DNA from: Nocardia terrae
Lineage (GTDB): Bacteria; Actinomycetota; Actinomycetes; Mycobacteriales; Mycobacteriaceae
Assembly (NCBI RefSeq): GCF_009760405.1
Contig: NZ_WRPP01000005.1
Coordinates: 186,001-250,000, forward strand
DNA length: 64,000 bases
Direction of reading: 5' to 3'
Each line of letters starts with the position of its first letter. Position 1 is the stretch's first letter. Of this stretch, positions 1 to 8,016 are shown piece by piece. The position numbers and the translations under genes were made by a program. A model generated the notes under the pieces. The model had not been told where the DNA came from. It ran no database searches and saw only the letters and a program-made list of their open reading frames with translations.

Positions 1-1996
1 AGCTGTGGCCCAGATATCCCTCGGCCCGGAATCCGAACTCGCGCAGCACAGCGAACTGTCCGGCGGCCAGCGCCCCGATGGCGGGTTGCGCGAACTCGGT
101 GCGGCGCAGCGCGTTCTCCTGCTCGGCGCGGGTGTCCTCGTCGAACGCGGGCGGCGGGAACACCACGGTACCCAGCCGGGTTCCGGCGCCGGCGAAGGCC
201 GCGTTGGCGGCGTCGAAGGCCGCGCCCACCGGCGGATTGTTCAGCGCGGCAGCGGCTCCCATGTCCACGTACTGGCTGCCCTGGCCCGCGAACAGCGCGC
301 CCACCTTGCGGTCGGGCAGTGCGGCGGCCCGGTAGTACACGCCTTCCGGGTGATCCCAGTGCGACGCGTCGGGATTGCGGGTCAGCTCGTCCACGACCAT
401 CTCACGCAGTTCGGCGACGGCGTCCTCGTCCAGCGACACGAAGCCGACCCGGGCATGGTCCTCGGGAATGTCTCCGCCGTCTCCGCCGTCGCCACCGTCA
501 CCACCGCGAACGGCCTCGATCAACCCCGAGACATCTGCCGCATGCCACACGTGTGCCCGAGGCGTCCGGTGCAGCAGCTCGCCACGCACACCGTCGGCCT
601 CCTCCAGCACCAGATGGAAGTTGGTGCCGCCGAATCCCATCGCCGAGGCGGCCGCCCGCCGCACCGGCCGCGCGGGATCCAGGATCCAGGGCCGGGTCCG
701 GGTGTTCACATAGAAAGGCGCTGTGTCGGCAGCGATCTCGGCGTTCGGCGTGTCCACGTTGATGGTCCCCGGCAGCACCTTCTGGTGCAGCGCCAACGCC
801 AGCTTCATGACGCTGGCCGTGCCCGCCGCTCCCTTGGTGTGCCCGATCTGGGACTTCACGCTCCCAAGCGCCGCGAACCGCGCCTCCGGACTCGCCTCGG
901 ACAGCAGCCCTTTCAACGCCGTCAATTCGGTCTTGTCGCCCACGGCCGTGCCGGTGGCGTGCGCTTCGATGAGCTCCACATCGGCCGGCGAGCACTCCGC
1001 GTCCGCATAGGCGCGATCCAGGGCCAGCCGCTGTCCCTTGGCGACCGGCGCGTAGATGCTCTTGGCCCGCCCGTCACTGGAGGACCCGAGCCCCCGGATC
1101 ACCGCGTACACCCGATTGCCGTCGCGGCGCGCATCCTCGAGCCGGCGCAGCGCCAGCATCGAAATGCCCTCGCCCAGCAGTGTTCCATCCGCCCCCGCGC
1201 CGAACGGGCTGATCCGCCCGCTGTGCGAGAGCGCCCCGACCTTGCTGAAGCACATGTAGATGAAGATGGTGTTCTCGGTGTCCACACCGCCGGTGATCAT
1301 CATGTCGGCCCGGCCGTCACGCAGCTCCGCGATCGCGGTGCGGATCGCCGCCAGTGAGGCCGCGCACGCCGCGTCCACGGTGCAGTTCATGCCGCCCAGC
1401 CCGAGCCGGTTGGCGACCCGCCCGGCCACCACATTGGCGAGCAGTCCCGGGAACGAATTCTCTTCCCACGGTGCGAAAGCCGCCGCGAACCGGTCGGCTA
1501 TGGCCTCGGCGTCCCCGTCGGACAGCCCGACCGAGCGCGCCGCGTCCTTCAGCACCGGCGTGGACAGCCGCATGGCCAGCGGATGCATGAGCGGCACCGG
1601 CCCGGTGGTTCCCAGCACCACGCCGGTGCGCGCCGGGTCGTACCAGCCCGACCCGGTCGCGCCCGCGTCGACCAGCAGATCGCGCGCCACACCGAGGCTG
1701 AGCGTCTGCATGGTGCTGGTGACCTCGAGCTGATTGGGCGGCAGCCCGAACTCGAGCGGATCGAAGTCCACGTCGGGCAGGAAAGCGCCACGGCGCGAAT
1801 AGGTCTTGTCGGGAGTCGCCGGATCCCCGTCGTAGTAGTCGTCCAGGTTCCAGCGGGAGGCGGGAACCTCCTCGGTGCAGTCCACGCCGTCGACGATGTT
1901 CTGCCAGTACTCTCGATGGTTGCGTGCCCTGGGCAGCAGGCCCGACATCCCGACTATGGCAATCGGGTCGCGTGCCAGGCGTCTGTCGTCCGTCAC
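1..1996 (-). CDS. PfaA-like iterative polyketide/PUFA synthase, KS and start of AT (partial)
   Basis: The N-terminal 665 codons of a large multidomain synthase are present; the 3' part lies beyond the left window edge. A ketosynthase fills residues 10-450: Cys211 in the motif VDAACAASLAAI, His346 in EAHATGT and His386 in GHTKGAAGT form the condensing triad. Motifs such as DMMITGGV, SKSIYAP-like AKSIYAP and EFGLPPN are typical of the PUFA synthase subunit PfaA rather than modular PKS. A short GGD-repeat linker follows, then an acyltransferase start (GQGSQYVDMG), and the last codons read GHS, the AT serine motif. The start is a GTG at 1996 with GAGAGGA just upstream. It is last in a minus-strand operon with an acyl ligase, an FAD enzyme and an SGNH esterase. 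The product is unknown; a polyunsaturated or hydroxylated lipid chain is an inference from the KS type. Confidence 0.88.
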   Translation of the reverse strand, partial: MTDDRRLARDPIAIVGMSGLLPRARNHREYWQNIVDGVDCTEEVPASRWNLDDYYDGDPATPDKTYSRRGAFLPDVDFDPLEFGLPPNQLEVTSTMQTLSLGVARDLLVDAGATGSGWYDPARTGVVLGTTGPVPLMHPLAMRLSTPVLKDAARSVGLSDGDAEAIADRFAAAFAPWEENSFPGLLANVVAGRVANRLGLGGMNCTVDAACAASLAAIRTAIAELRDGRADMMITGGVDTENTIFIYMCFSKVGALSHSGRISPFGAGADGTLLGEGISMLALRRLEDARRDGNRVYAVIRGLGSSSDGRAKSIYAPVAKGQRLALDRAYADAECSPADVELIEAHATGTAVGDKTELTALKGLLSEASPEARFAALGSVKSQIGHTKGAAGTASVMKLALALHQKVLPGTINVDTPNAEIAADTAPFYVNTRTRPWILDPARPVRRAAASAMGFGGTNFHLVLEEADGVRGELLHRTPRAHVWHAADVSGLIEAVRGGDGGDGGDGGDIPEDHARVGFVSLDEDAVAELREMVVDELTRNPDASHWDHPEGVYYRAAALPDRKVGALFAGQGSQYVDMGAAAALNNPPVGAAFDAANAAFAGAGTRLGTVVFPPPAFDEDTRAEQENALRRTEFAQPAIGALAAGQFAVLREFGFRAEGYLGHS

Positions 1997-2052
1997 GAAG
2001 AATCCTCTCGAAGGTCCACAACGGCGGCACCGCCACCGTGCCGGTGCGCCGC

Positions 2053-2652
2053 TCAGGCGGCGACCGTGGTGGCGGTGATCGTCGAAATCAGTTCGGCCGC
2101 ACTGGCGGCGAACAGACGGTGTCCGGACGGGCTGGGGTGCAGCCCGTCCTCGGTCCAGGTGCCCGCGCGTTCCCAGCCCGACTCGGCGGACAGCTCCAGC
2201 AGCAGGACCCCGTGGTCGGCGGTGACCCGGGCCATGGCGGCATTGGCGAAGGCGAAGCGCTCCCGCAGCAGGCCGCGGAAGCCGTCCGGAACCGGCAGGC
2301 GCGCAGGAATATCCGGGTAGTCGGCGGTGAAAACCGTCGCGCCGGTGGCGGTCAGCGCACCGAACAGCGCATCGAGATTGGCCTCGAAGGCATCCGGGTC
2401 GAAGGCGCTCACCAGATCGTTCACCCCGACCACCACGCCGTACAGCTCGGCCCGCACCGCGTGCGGCAGCTGCTCGCGCAGCACGTCGCCGGTGGTCGCG
2501 CCGTGCACACCGAGATTGCGAATCCCGTTCGGCCGCAACCCCAGCTGCGCACCCAACCGGGCCACCCAGCCGCGATAACCCCCACCCACGGCCGGGTCGC
2601 CCCGGCCCTCCACGAAGCTGTCGCCCAGCGCGACCAGACCGACCCCGGTCAC
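2053..2652 (-). CDS. SGNH/GDSL-family esterase or thioesterase
   Basis: A 199-residue single-domain SGNH hydrolase. Block I is LGDSFVEG with nucleophile Ser12, block III is GVNDL with Asn78, and block V is EDGLHPS with Asp169 and His172, so the catalytic set looks complete. There is no signal peptide, so it probably acts in the cytoplasm. Its ATG overlaps the stop of the upstream oxidoreductase by four bases (2649-2652), which implies translational coupling, and the synthase gene begins 56 bases downstream. A role in releasing or trimming an acyl product of the synthase is an inference from this context; the family also includes lysophospholipases and sugar esterases. Confidence 0.85.
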   Translation of the reverse strand: MTGVGLVALGDSFVEGRGDPAVGGGYRGWVARLGAQLGLRPNGIRNLGVHGATTGDVLREQLPHAVRAELYGVVVGVNDLVSAFDPDAFEANLDALFGALTATGATVFTADYPDIPARLPVPDGFRGLLRERFAFANAAMARVTADHGVLLLELSAESGWERAGTWTEDGLHPSPSGHRLFAASAAELISTITATTVAA

Positions 2653-3899
2653 AGCGCCGCCTCGCTCTTGCTCACGTGCCGCGCGTCCACCGGGAAGTCG
2701 ACCAGCTCGTACAGCTCGGCCAATTCGGCCTCACCGAAGAACTTGTCGGGCGAGTACAGCCCGGCGATCAGCCCGAAGAACTTCTTCGAGTAGTCCGGGC
2801 TCATGCTGGTGGCCCGGAACACCGAGTCGTAGTAGGGCGTCAGCGACAGCTCGGAGATGCTGGTGGTCAGCTCATAGGTGCTGGAGCTCTGCGCATCCCG
2901 CTCCCGCTGGTACTCCGGCAGCGTCTCCTCGAAAGGCCGTCCGCCCGCGAGGCTCTCACCGGCCAGATCGGCCAGCAGCTGCGCGTACTTGAACGAGTCG
3001 GTGATGCCCCATCCGGTGAACGGGTCCTTGTGATACCCCGCGTCGCCGACCAGCGCCCAGCCGGGCCCGAAGGACCGGCGGCGGTAGTTGTCCGGGTACA
3101 GCATGGGCCGGAACGGCTCCACACGCCGACCCGAATCCTTCAGCCGCGCACCGATTTCCGGATCGATCTGCTCGACGATCTCCTGCACCCCGGCATCCGG
3201 GTCGTTGCGGAACTCGCGGAACCGGTCCCGCTTGCGCATGACCGCGACCAGGTACAGCTCGTCATTGGTCGGCCAGGCCGCGAACTGCTGCTCACCGAAC
3301 CCGGTGCGGTGCTGCATCCCCCAGTCGACGCCCTCGTAGTAGGAGTAGTAGACGAAGCACGCCGCGGGCGAACCCTCGTAGACCTGCGCGCCCACCTCCT
3401 TGGCCACGGTCGAGCCCGAACCGTCCGCGCCGACGACCAGCGTGGCCCGGAACTCCTTCTCCGCACCGTCGCCGACGCGGCCGCGGACACCCACGACCCG
3501 GTCGCCGTCACGCAGCAGCCCCGTCACGGTGAAGCCCGAGATCACCTCGGCCCCGGCCTCGTCCGCGGCATCGACCAGGATCTTGTCCAGCACGGTCCGG
3601 CGCGGGCAGTACACGGCGTCGATGCCGTCGTCGGCCGGGTCCGCCATCCCGCGAATGTCGATATCGGTGTAGGTGAAGTTGAGGTGCCGCACCGGCGGGC
3701 ACCCGGTCGCGGTGACCCGGTCGAGCAGGCCCCAGGACTTCAGGAAGCCCAGCCCGGCCTGGTGGATGTAGTGGGTGGAGGGCGTGTCGCTCGGGAACTG
3801 CGCCCGATCCACCGCCAGCACCCGGTAACCCTGGCGGGCCAGCAGCATGGCCAGCGGGGCGCCGGACACACGAGTTCCGACAACGATGACGTCGTACAT
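2649..3899 (-). CDS. FAD-dependent oxidoreductase of the geranylgeranyl reductase/halogenase superfamily
   Basis: A 416-residue flavoprotein. The N-terminal Rossmann motif is VIVVGTRVSGAPLAM (residues 4-18), a GxxxxG form seen in the geranylgeranyl-reductase and flavin-halogenase group. LVVGADGSGSTVAK and ALVGDAGYHKDPFTGWG are the second and third FAD contacts. The tryptophan halogenase WxWxIP motif is not seen, so reduction or hydroxylation is more likely than halogenation. It sits 7 bases after the acyl ligase and overlaps the esterase, so it is firmly part of the operon. Saturation or oxidation of a polyene or acyl intermediate is an inference; the substrate cannot be read from the sequence. 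Confidence 0.85.
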   Translation of the reverse strand: MYDVIVVGTRVSGAPLAMLLARQGYRVLAVDRAQFPSDTPSTHYIHQAGLGFLKSWGLLDRVTATGCPPVRHLNFTYTDIDIRGMADPADDGIDAVYCPRRTVLDKILVDAADEAGAEVISGFTVTGLLRDGDRVVGVRGRVGDGAEKEFRATLVVGADGSGSTVAKEVGAQVYEGSPAACFVYYSYYEGVDWGMQHRTGFGEQQFAAWPTNDELYLVAVMRKRDRFREFRNDPDAGVQEIVEQIDPEIGARLKDSGRRVEPFRPMLYPDNYRRRSFGPGWALVGDAGYHKDPFTGWGITDSFKYAQLLADLAGESLAGGRPFEETLPEYQRERDAQSSSTYELTTSISELSLTPYYDSVFRATSMSPDYSKKFFGLIAGLYSPDKFFGEAELAELYELVDFPVDARHVSKSEAAL

Positions 3900-3906
3900 A
3901 CTCAGA

Positions 3907-5586
3907 TCACTTTCGGGTCGTCGAGTAGAGCAGATCGATATCGGCCGAATAGGTTTCCGCGATCGCGGCGCGACGCAGTTTCAGTGAGGAAGTCAACAAT
4001 CCATTGGCGACCGTGAAATCGCCTGCCACAATGCGAAACTCACGAATGGATTCCGGCCGGGAAACCAGCGAATTCGCGTCGTCGACCGCGGATCGGATCG
4101 CCGTCGCCAGATCGCGTCTCGGATATTCGCGCAGCCATTTCTCGGCGCGCTCGGCATCGAGGGTCACCAGCGCGGTCACGAAGGCCCGCCCCTCCCCCAC
4201 CACCATGCAATTGCTGACCAGCGGATGCAGCCGCACCCGATCCTCGAGCGGGGTGGGCGCGACATTCTTGCCGCCCGAGGTCACCAGAATCTCCTTCTTG
4301 CGCCCGGTGATTCGCAAGTACCCGTCCTCGAGCACGCCCACATCCCCGGTGTGCAGCCAGCCCTCGGCGTCCACGGGCCGCTGCGCGCCGGCCGCGCCCC
4401 AGTAGCCGGGCGACACGTGCGGCCCGCTGACCAGCACCTCGCCATCGGCGGCGATCGCGACCGCGGTCCCCGGGATGGGCCTGCCGACGGTGCCCAGTCG
4501 ATTGGTCTCGGGCGCGCTGACCGTCACCGCGGTCGCCGCCTCGGTCAGCCCGTAGCAGTTCAGGATCACCGTGCCGAACCCCGCGTAGAACCCGGCGGTC
4601 GAATCATCCAGCGACGCACCGCCGCAGATCACATAGCGCAGCCGTCCGCCCAGCGCCGCGGCGACCGGATCGTCCACCACCACCGGCGGCGTCGGCTCCG
4701 CGAGCCGCAGCAGCCCGGTGACCACCGCTTCCTTCTCCATCTCCGGACTCACCAGCGCGCGACAGTGCTTGCGAATCTTCTCCAGCGCGTACGGAATCAG
4801 CGCCAGGAACGTCGGCCGCAGCCGCGGCAGCGCGGGCACCAGCTCCGGAATCCCCGGCAGCAGATGGGTGGCCGCCCCGCCGAACAGGCAGGCGAACAGC
4901 ATGGTCTGCCCGAACACGTGCGACAGCGGCAACGCCAGCGCGGTCACCCCGTCGAACAGCTCCCCGGTCTGGCGGACCGTATTGGCCGAGGACACGTACA
5001 TGTTCCGATGGGTGATCATGCAGCCCTTGGACAGCCCGGTGGTGCCGCTGGTGTAGACGAGCATGGCCAGGTCGTCGGCGCGCACGGCCGCCGTGTGCTC
5101 GGCCAGATCCGCCCGGATCTCGCCCCGCGCCCAGTCGGCGGTCTCCGCGAAGGTCCACACCTCGGCGGCGCCGGCCGCCCGCAGCCGCTCGGCGTCCTCG
5201 GCGGTCTCCGCCGCGAAATACGTGCTGCCGCTGTCGTGCAGGATGTGCTCGATCTGCGCGGCCGAGGAGGTCGGATACACCGGCACCACCACCGCGCCGA
5301 TGGCCAGCACCGCCAGGTCCAGCAGCGCCCACGCCAGCCCGGTGCGACCCAGCACCACCACCCGGTCCCCCGCCGCGACCTGCCGATCCAGCAGCGCCGA
5401 GGCCGTCGCCCGCACCTGCCGGTCGAATTCCGCGCAGGTCAGCGGTGCGGACTCGCCGTCGGCGAGGGTCGCGCGCTCCGGGTGCCGGAACGCCGCATCG
5501 GAGACGATCGTGTAGAGGCTCGAGGTGGCGGACGGTTCGAAACCGTTTCCGGTGACGGATCTATCGGTGACAGACGCGATGTTCAC
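3907..5586 (-). CDS. AMP-dependent long-chain fatty acyl-CoA synthetase/ligase
   Basis: An ANL-superfamily adenylating enzyme of about 559 residues. The P-loop motif is LVYTSGTTGLSKG, the A5 region reads CYGLTEAAT, the A7 motif is LHTGDVGVLEDGYLRITG and the A8 hinge is GRKKEILVTSGGKNVAP with the expected lysines. This pattern resembles FadD15-like long-chain acyl-CoA synthetases. It activates a fatty acid as acyl-AMP and then acyl-CoA, possibly loading the operon's synthase. The start is uncertain: a GTG at 5586 gives VNIASVTD as N-terminus, while a TTG at 5610 would add eight residues; neither has a strong Shine-Dalgarno sequence. It lies 87 bases after the LysR gene on the same strand. Confidence 0.88.
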   Translation of the reverse strand: MNIASVTDRSVTGNGFEPSATSSLYTIVSDAAFRHPERATLADGESAPLTCAEFDRQVRATASALLDRQVAAGDRVVVLGRTGLAWALLDLAVLAIGAVVVPVYPTSSAAQIEHILHDSGSTYFAAETAEDAERLRAAGAAEVWTFAETADWARGEIRADLAEHTAAVRADDLAMLVYTSGTTGLSKGCMITHRNMYVSSANTVRQTGELFDGVTALALPLSHVFGQTMLFACLFGGAATHLLPGIPELVPALPRLRPTFLALIPYALEKIRKHCRALVSPEMEKEAVVTGLLRLAEPTPPVVVDDPVAAALGGRLRYVICGGASLDDSTAGFYAGFGTVILNCYGLTEAATAVTVSAPETNRLGTVGRPIPGTAVAIAADGEVLVSGPHVSPGYWGAAGAQRPVDAEGWLHTGDVGVLEDGYLRITGRKKEILVTSGGKNVAPTPLEDRVRLHPLVSNCMVVGEGRAFVTALVTLDAERAEKWLREYPRRDLATAIRSAVDDANSLVSRPESIREFRIVAGDFTVANGLLTSSLKLRRAAIAETYSADIDLLYSTTRK

Positions 5587-5673
5587 GACCCGAATTCTGG
5601 TCGGCCGCAATCATTCTCGTCGCCGCCCGACCGGCTGTTCCTACCGCGCGAAAGTCATTGCCTATCGAATCGC

Positions 5674-6606
5674 TCAGGCCGGAACGGCGCGGGCATCATC
5701 GAGGGGTGCGGGTTCGGCCGATTCCACACAATCCAGAAACGCGGCGACCGCCGGATTCTGCTCCTCGGCACGCCACACCGCGTACAAATCCAGAGTGGGG
5801 ACCGGATCCAAAAGTTTGACCGCGACCGAATTGCTTCCGGGCGCGCCCATTCCCATGGAAATCGCCCGCGGCAGCGAAGCGAAGCCGACCATGGGACGCA
5901 CCGACACCACGTGCGCCGTCGCCCCCGGATCGTCGGCGTGATGGGCCACGTTCAAGGTGATCCGCGACTGCGCGGCCGCCCGGAAGATGGTGTCGTACAT
6001 GGCCGGACACTGCTCGCGCGCGAACAGCACACAGTCCTGGCCCTGCAGCTCGGCGAACGGCACGCCCGGCCGATCCGCCCAGCGATGCCGCCGCCCGACC
6101 ACGGCCACCAGCGGCACACGGTGGAGTAGTCGCCGGTACCGGAACTCCGCGGTGCTGGGATGCCCGTACACGAGGGCGATATCCAGCGATCCGTCCGAGA
6201 GCGCCGCCAGCTGCGGCCCGGTCCGCTTCTCCCACAACGACACCACGATGTCGGGATGCCGGTCGGTCATCCGCACCAGGGCCTCCGGCAGCACATGCCG
6301 GCTGGCGGGCAGGTTGTATCCGATGGCGAGGCTGCCCGAACGGCCCTCCGCGGTGGCCTTGGCGGCCTGCGCGGCCCGGTCCACCTGGGCGACGATCTGG
6401 CGGGCCTGCAGTTCGAACTCGCGCCCGGCCGCGGTCAGCCGGACCTCGTGTGAATTCCGGGCGACCAGCTGGACCCCGAGCGACTTCTCCAGTTTCTGCA
6501 GTTGAGCGCTGAGGCTGGGTTGGGTGAGATGGAGGCGCTGCGCTGCGCGGCCGAAGTGCAACTCTTCGGCGATCGTGATGAACGAGACTAGATGTCGGAA
6601 CTCCAT
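5674..6606 (-). CDS. LysR-family transcriptional regulator
   Basis: A 310-residue LysR protein. Residues 1-60 hold the winged helix-turn-helix (HLTQPSLSAQLQKLEKSLG), and the rest is a periplasmic-binding-like effector domain starting near GSLAIGYN. The start ATG is preceded by GGAAGGAG at good spacing. It is the first gene of the minus-strand lipid operon and diverges from the HNH/WhiB genes. LysR proteins usually bind the divergent spacer and respond to a pathway metabolite; here that spacer (6607-6885) contains two short perfect palindromes. Control of the downstream operon is an inference from position. Confidence 0.9.
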   Translation of the reverse strand: MEFRHLVSFITIAEELHFGRAAQRLHLTQPSLSAQLQKLEKSLGVQLVARNSHEVRLTAAGREFELQARQIVAQVDRAAQAAKATAEGRSGSLAIGYNLPASRHVLPEALVRMTDRHPDIVVSLWEKRTGPQLAALSDGSLDIALVYGHPSTAEFRYRRLLHRVPLVAVVGRRHRWADRPGVPFAELQGQDCVLFAREQCPAMYDTIFRAAAQSRITLNVAHHADDPGATAHVVSVRPMVGFASLPRAISMGMGAPGSNSVAVKLLDPVPTLDLYAVWRAEEQNPAVAAFLDCVESAEPAPLDDARAVPA

Positions 6607-6706
6607 GACGCCGGCTCCTTCCGAGTAACTGCCACGGTAGCGGCGGCAGGTAACCGATTGTGAACCGCGACCGCACAGCGACCCCCGGTTCGGTTTCCTC
6701 CCAATG

Positions 6707-6722
6707 AATCACCGATGTGATT
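6707..6722. promoter_or_regulatory. perfect inverted repeat, candidate LysR operator
   Basis: AATCAC-CGAT-GTGATT is a perfect 6-bp inverted repeat with a 4-bp spacer, 100 bp upstream of the LysR start in the divergent spacer. Its spacing is not exactly the T-N11-A LysR consensus, so assignment to the LysR protein is tentative. Confidence 0.35.
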
Positions 6723-6843
6723 CCCGTCTCCCTGGAACAAGCAGCGGCCGTCGTACGTTCTCACTGTGGTCACGGGGGGATCAAAAAACCCTTCGGCAAC
6801 GGCAGGCCCGTTGTGCCACCATGTCTTTCACCGAAGATCAAAT

Positions 6844-6859
6844 CGACCGTCAACGGTCG
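6844..6859. promoter_or_regulatory. perfect inverted repeat upstream of the leader ORF
   Basis: CGACCGT-CA-ACGGTCG is a perfect 7-bp inverted repeat with a 2-bp spacer, 26 bp before the TTG of the short ORF at 6886. It could be a repressor site over the promoter or a hairpin in the 5' leader RNA; the sequence does not decide which. Confidence 0.35.
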
Positions 6860-6885
6860 TCACCGACAGGAGAGGAGGAGACGGC

Positions 6886-6951
6886 TTGATTACCCATAGT
6901 GCCAAGGGCAACTACGAGCGACCCATCGGCCGTCTCCAGGCCCGCGCGTAA
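6886..6951 (+). CDS. possible 21-residue leader peptide
   Basis: A short frame opens at a TTG five bases after an exceptionally strong Shine-Dalgarno run (AGGAGAGGAGGAG, 6868-6880). It encodes about 21 residues, ITHSAKGNYERPIGRLQARA after the start, and stops at a TAA. The peptide is basic and has no hydrophobic segment. It ends 42 bases before the HNH nuclease ATG, which itself has a weak ribosome site. This is the arrangement of a regulatory leader peptide or a tiny independent gene. I do not recognise the sequence. The ribosome site and position are seen directly; a function is not. Confidence 0.45.
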   Translation: MITHSAKGNYERPIGRLQARA

Positions 6952-6993
6952 GCCGCCCTGCCCTCTTTCCCTGTCAGATCCCTTTCACGAAAC

Positions 6994-7551
6994 ATGGTGA
7001 ACCCCATGCTGTTCCGTCATGCCGAAGACCCGGAGATAACCACCGACAACTGGATACACGCCGGAGTGCTGCTGCTCAACGCCTCCTACGAGGCGCTGAC
7101 CACGATCCGTGCCGACCGTGCCGTGGTACTGCTGCTCAGCGGCGCCGCCGAGACCGTCACCGACCGTCAGCCGCACTTCCCCGTCCGCTCGAAGCACCTG
7201 GAGCTGGCGCTGCCGGAAACCATCCGGCTGCACCGCTACATCTACCTCGAGCACCGGATCCTCGTGCACGACGACGACAGCCGCGCCACCCTGCCGGCGA
7301 TCCTGCGCCGCGACCGCTACCGCTGCGGTTACTGCAACGGGTGGGCCCGCACCGTCGACCACATCCGCCCGCGGTCCAAGGGCGGGCCCAATACCTGGGC
7401 CAACCTGATCGCCGCGTGCGGTCCCTGCAATACGTACAAGGCGGACCGGACTCCCGAGGAGGCCGGGATGCGCCTGCTGTGGGAGCCCAAGGCCCCCAAC
7501 GATCGAGAGCGGGCCCAGCGTCAGGTCTGGAAGGAACTGGCCGCCTCCTGA
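6994..7551 (+). CDS. HNH endonuclease family protein
   Basis: A 185-residue HNH protein. The zinc-binding and catalytic core is at residues 108-150: RCGYC, then TVDHIRPRSKGG with the HNH histidine, NLIAACGPCN with the Asn and the second CxxC pair, and a final NTYKADRTPEE. The N-terminal half (NASYEALTTIRADRAV) is the usual extension of the small actinobacterial HNH proteins often annotated as conserved nucleases. No methyltransferase or restriction partner is adjacent. It is followed 65 bases later by a WhiB gene on the same strand. Its in vivo substrate is unknown; the chemistry (metal-dependent DNA nicking) is inferred from the family. Confidence 0.87.
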   Translation: MVNPMLFRHAEDPEITTDNWIHAGVLLLNASYEALTTIRADRAVVLLLSGAAETVTDRQPHFPVRSKHLELALPETIRLHRYIYLEHRILVHDDDSRATLPAILRRDRYRCGYCNGWARTVDHIRPRSKGGPNTWANLIAACGPCNTYKADRTPEEAGMRLLWEPKAPNDRERAQRQVWKELAAS

Positions 7552-7616
7552 AAAGGGGTGGGTCCGAACGAAACACACCCATCAGACGTGATCGGACATG
7601 AAAGGAGCGAGATCCG

Positions 7617-7883
7617 ATGACGAACACTGCACTTCGGGAGCAGACCCTGGCGGATCTGCTTCCCATCTCCGACTCGAAGGACTACTGGCAGCACGCGGCC
7701 TGCAAGGGCGACCCGAACCACGAGGCGTGGTTCCCGTACCCCTCGCAGGACTTCGACTACGCGCGCGGCATCTGCGAGTCCTGCCCGATCCGCCGCGAAT
7801 GCGGTGAATTCGCGTCCCGCACCGGCCAGTCCGGCGTCTGGGGCGGGCACGAGTACGACCGCGGCAAGATGATCCGCGATTGA
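7617..7883 (+). CDS. WhiB-family iron-sulfur transcription factor
   Basis: An 88-residue WhiB protein. The four cluster cysteines are Cys29, Cys53, Cys56 and Cys62 (C-x23-C-x2-C-x5-C), and the GVWGG turn is at residues 73-77, followed by a short basic tail (YDRGKMIRD). WhiB proteins carry a [4Fe-4S] cluster and act with the principal sigma factor. The start ATG has AAAGGAGC upstream. The DNA-binding tail after GVWGG is short compared with WhiB1 to WhiB7, so I cannot assign it to a numbered subclass. It follows the HNH nuclease gene and ends in a strong hairpin. Confidence 0.92.
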   Translation: MTNTALREQTLADLLPISDSKDYWQHAACKGDPNHEAWFPYPSQDFDYARGICESCPIRRECGEFASRTGQSGVWGGHEYDRGKMIRD

Positions 7884-7887
7884 GCGC

Positions 7888-7922
7888 ATTGGCCGCGGCC
7901 CTCTTCGAGGGTCGCGGCCAAT
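7888..7922 (+). terminator. strong hairpin after the WhiB gene
   Basis: ATTGGCCGCG and CGCGGCCAAT form a perfect 10-bp outer stem, with an inner CCCTC/GAGGG stem and a TTC loop. It begins five bases after the WhiB stop. There is no long T tract, as is common in actinobacterial terminators. Confidence 0.75.
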
Positions 7923-8016
7923 GTCGTATCGGGGGCGCGGGGGCGAAGCCCCTGAGAGACCAGAGAGTTTGCGGTAACCGCCTGGTACACGTGGCGAAAG
8001 TGGGCTCAACATACAC

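Noticed and set aside
498..535. GGD-coding 9-bp repeats in the synthase gene, considered as a repeat locus
   Set aside because: They are in frame inside the KS-AT linker and are best read as a flexible linker; they do not have the spacer structure of a CRISPR array.
2649..3899. FAD enzyme as a flavin-dependent halogenase
   Set aside because: The tryptophan-halogenase WxWxIP motif is not seen, and the overall pattern fits geranylgeranyl-reductase-like enzymes better.
4225..6129. 634-codon open frame on the plus strand
   Set aside because: It lies antisense to the acyl ligase and LysR genes, is rich in Arg, Gly, His and Pro, and matches no family; high-GC DNA gives such shadow frames.
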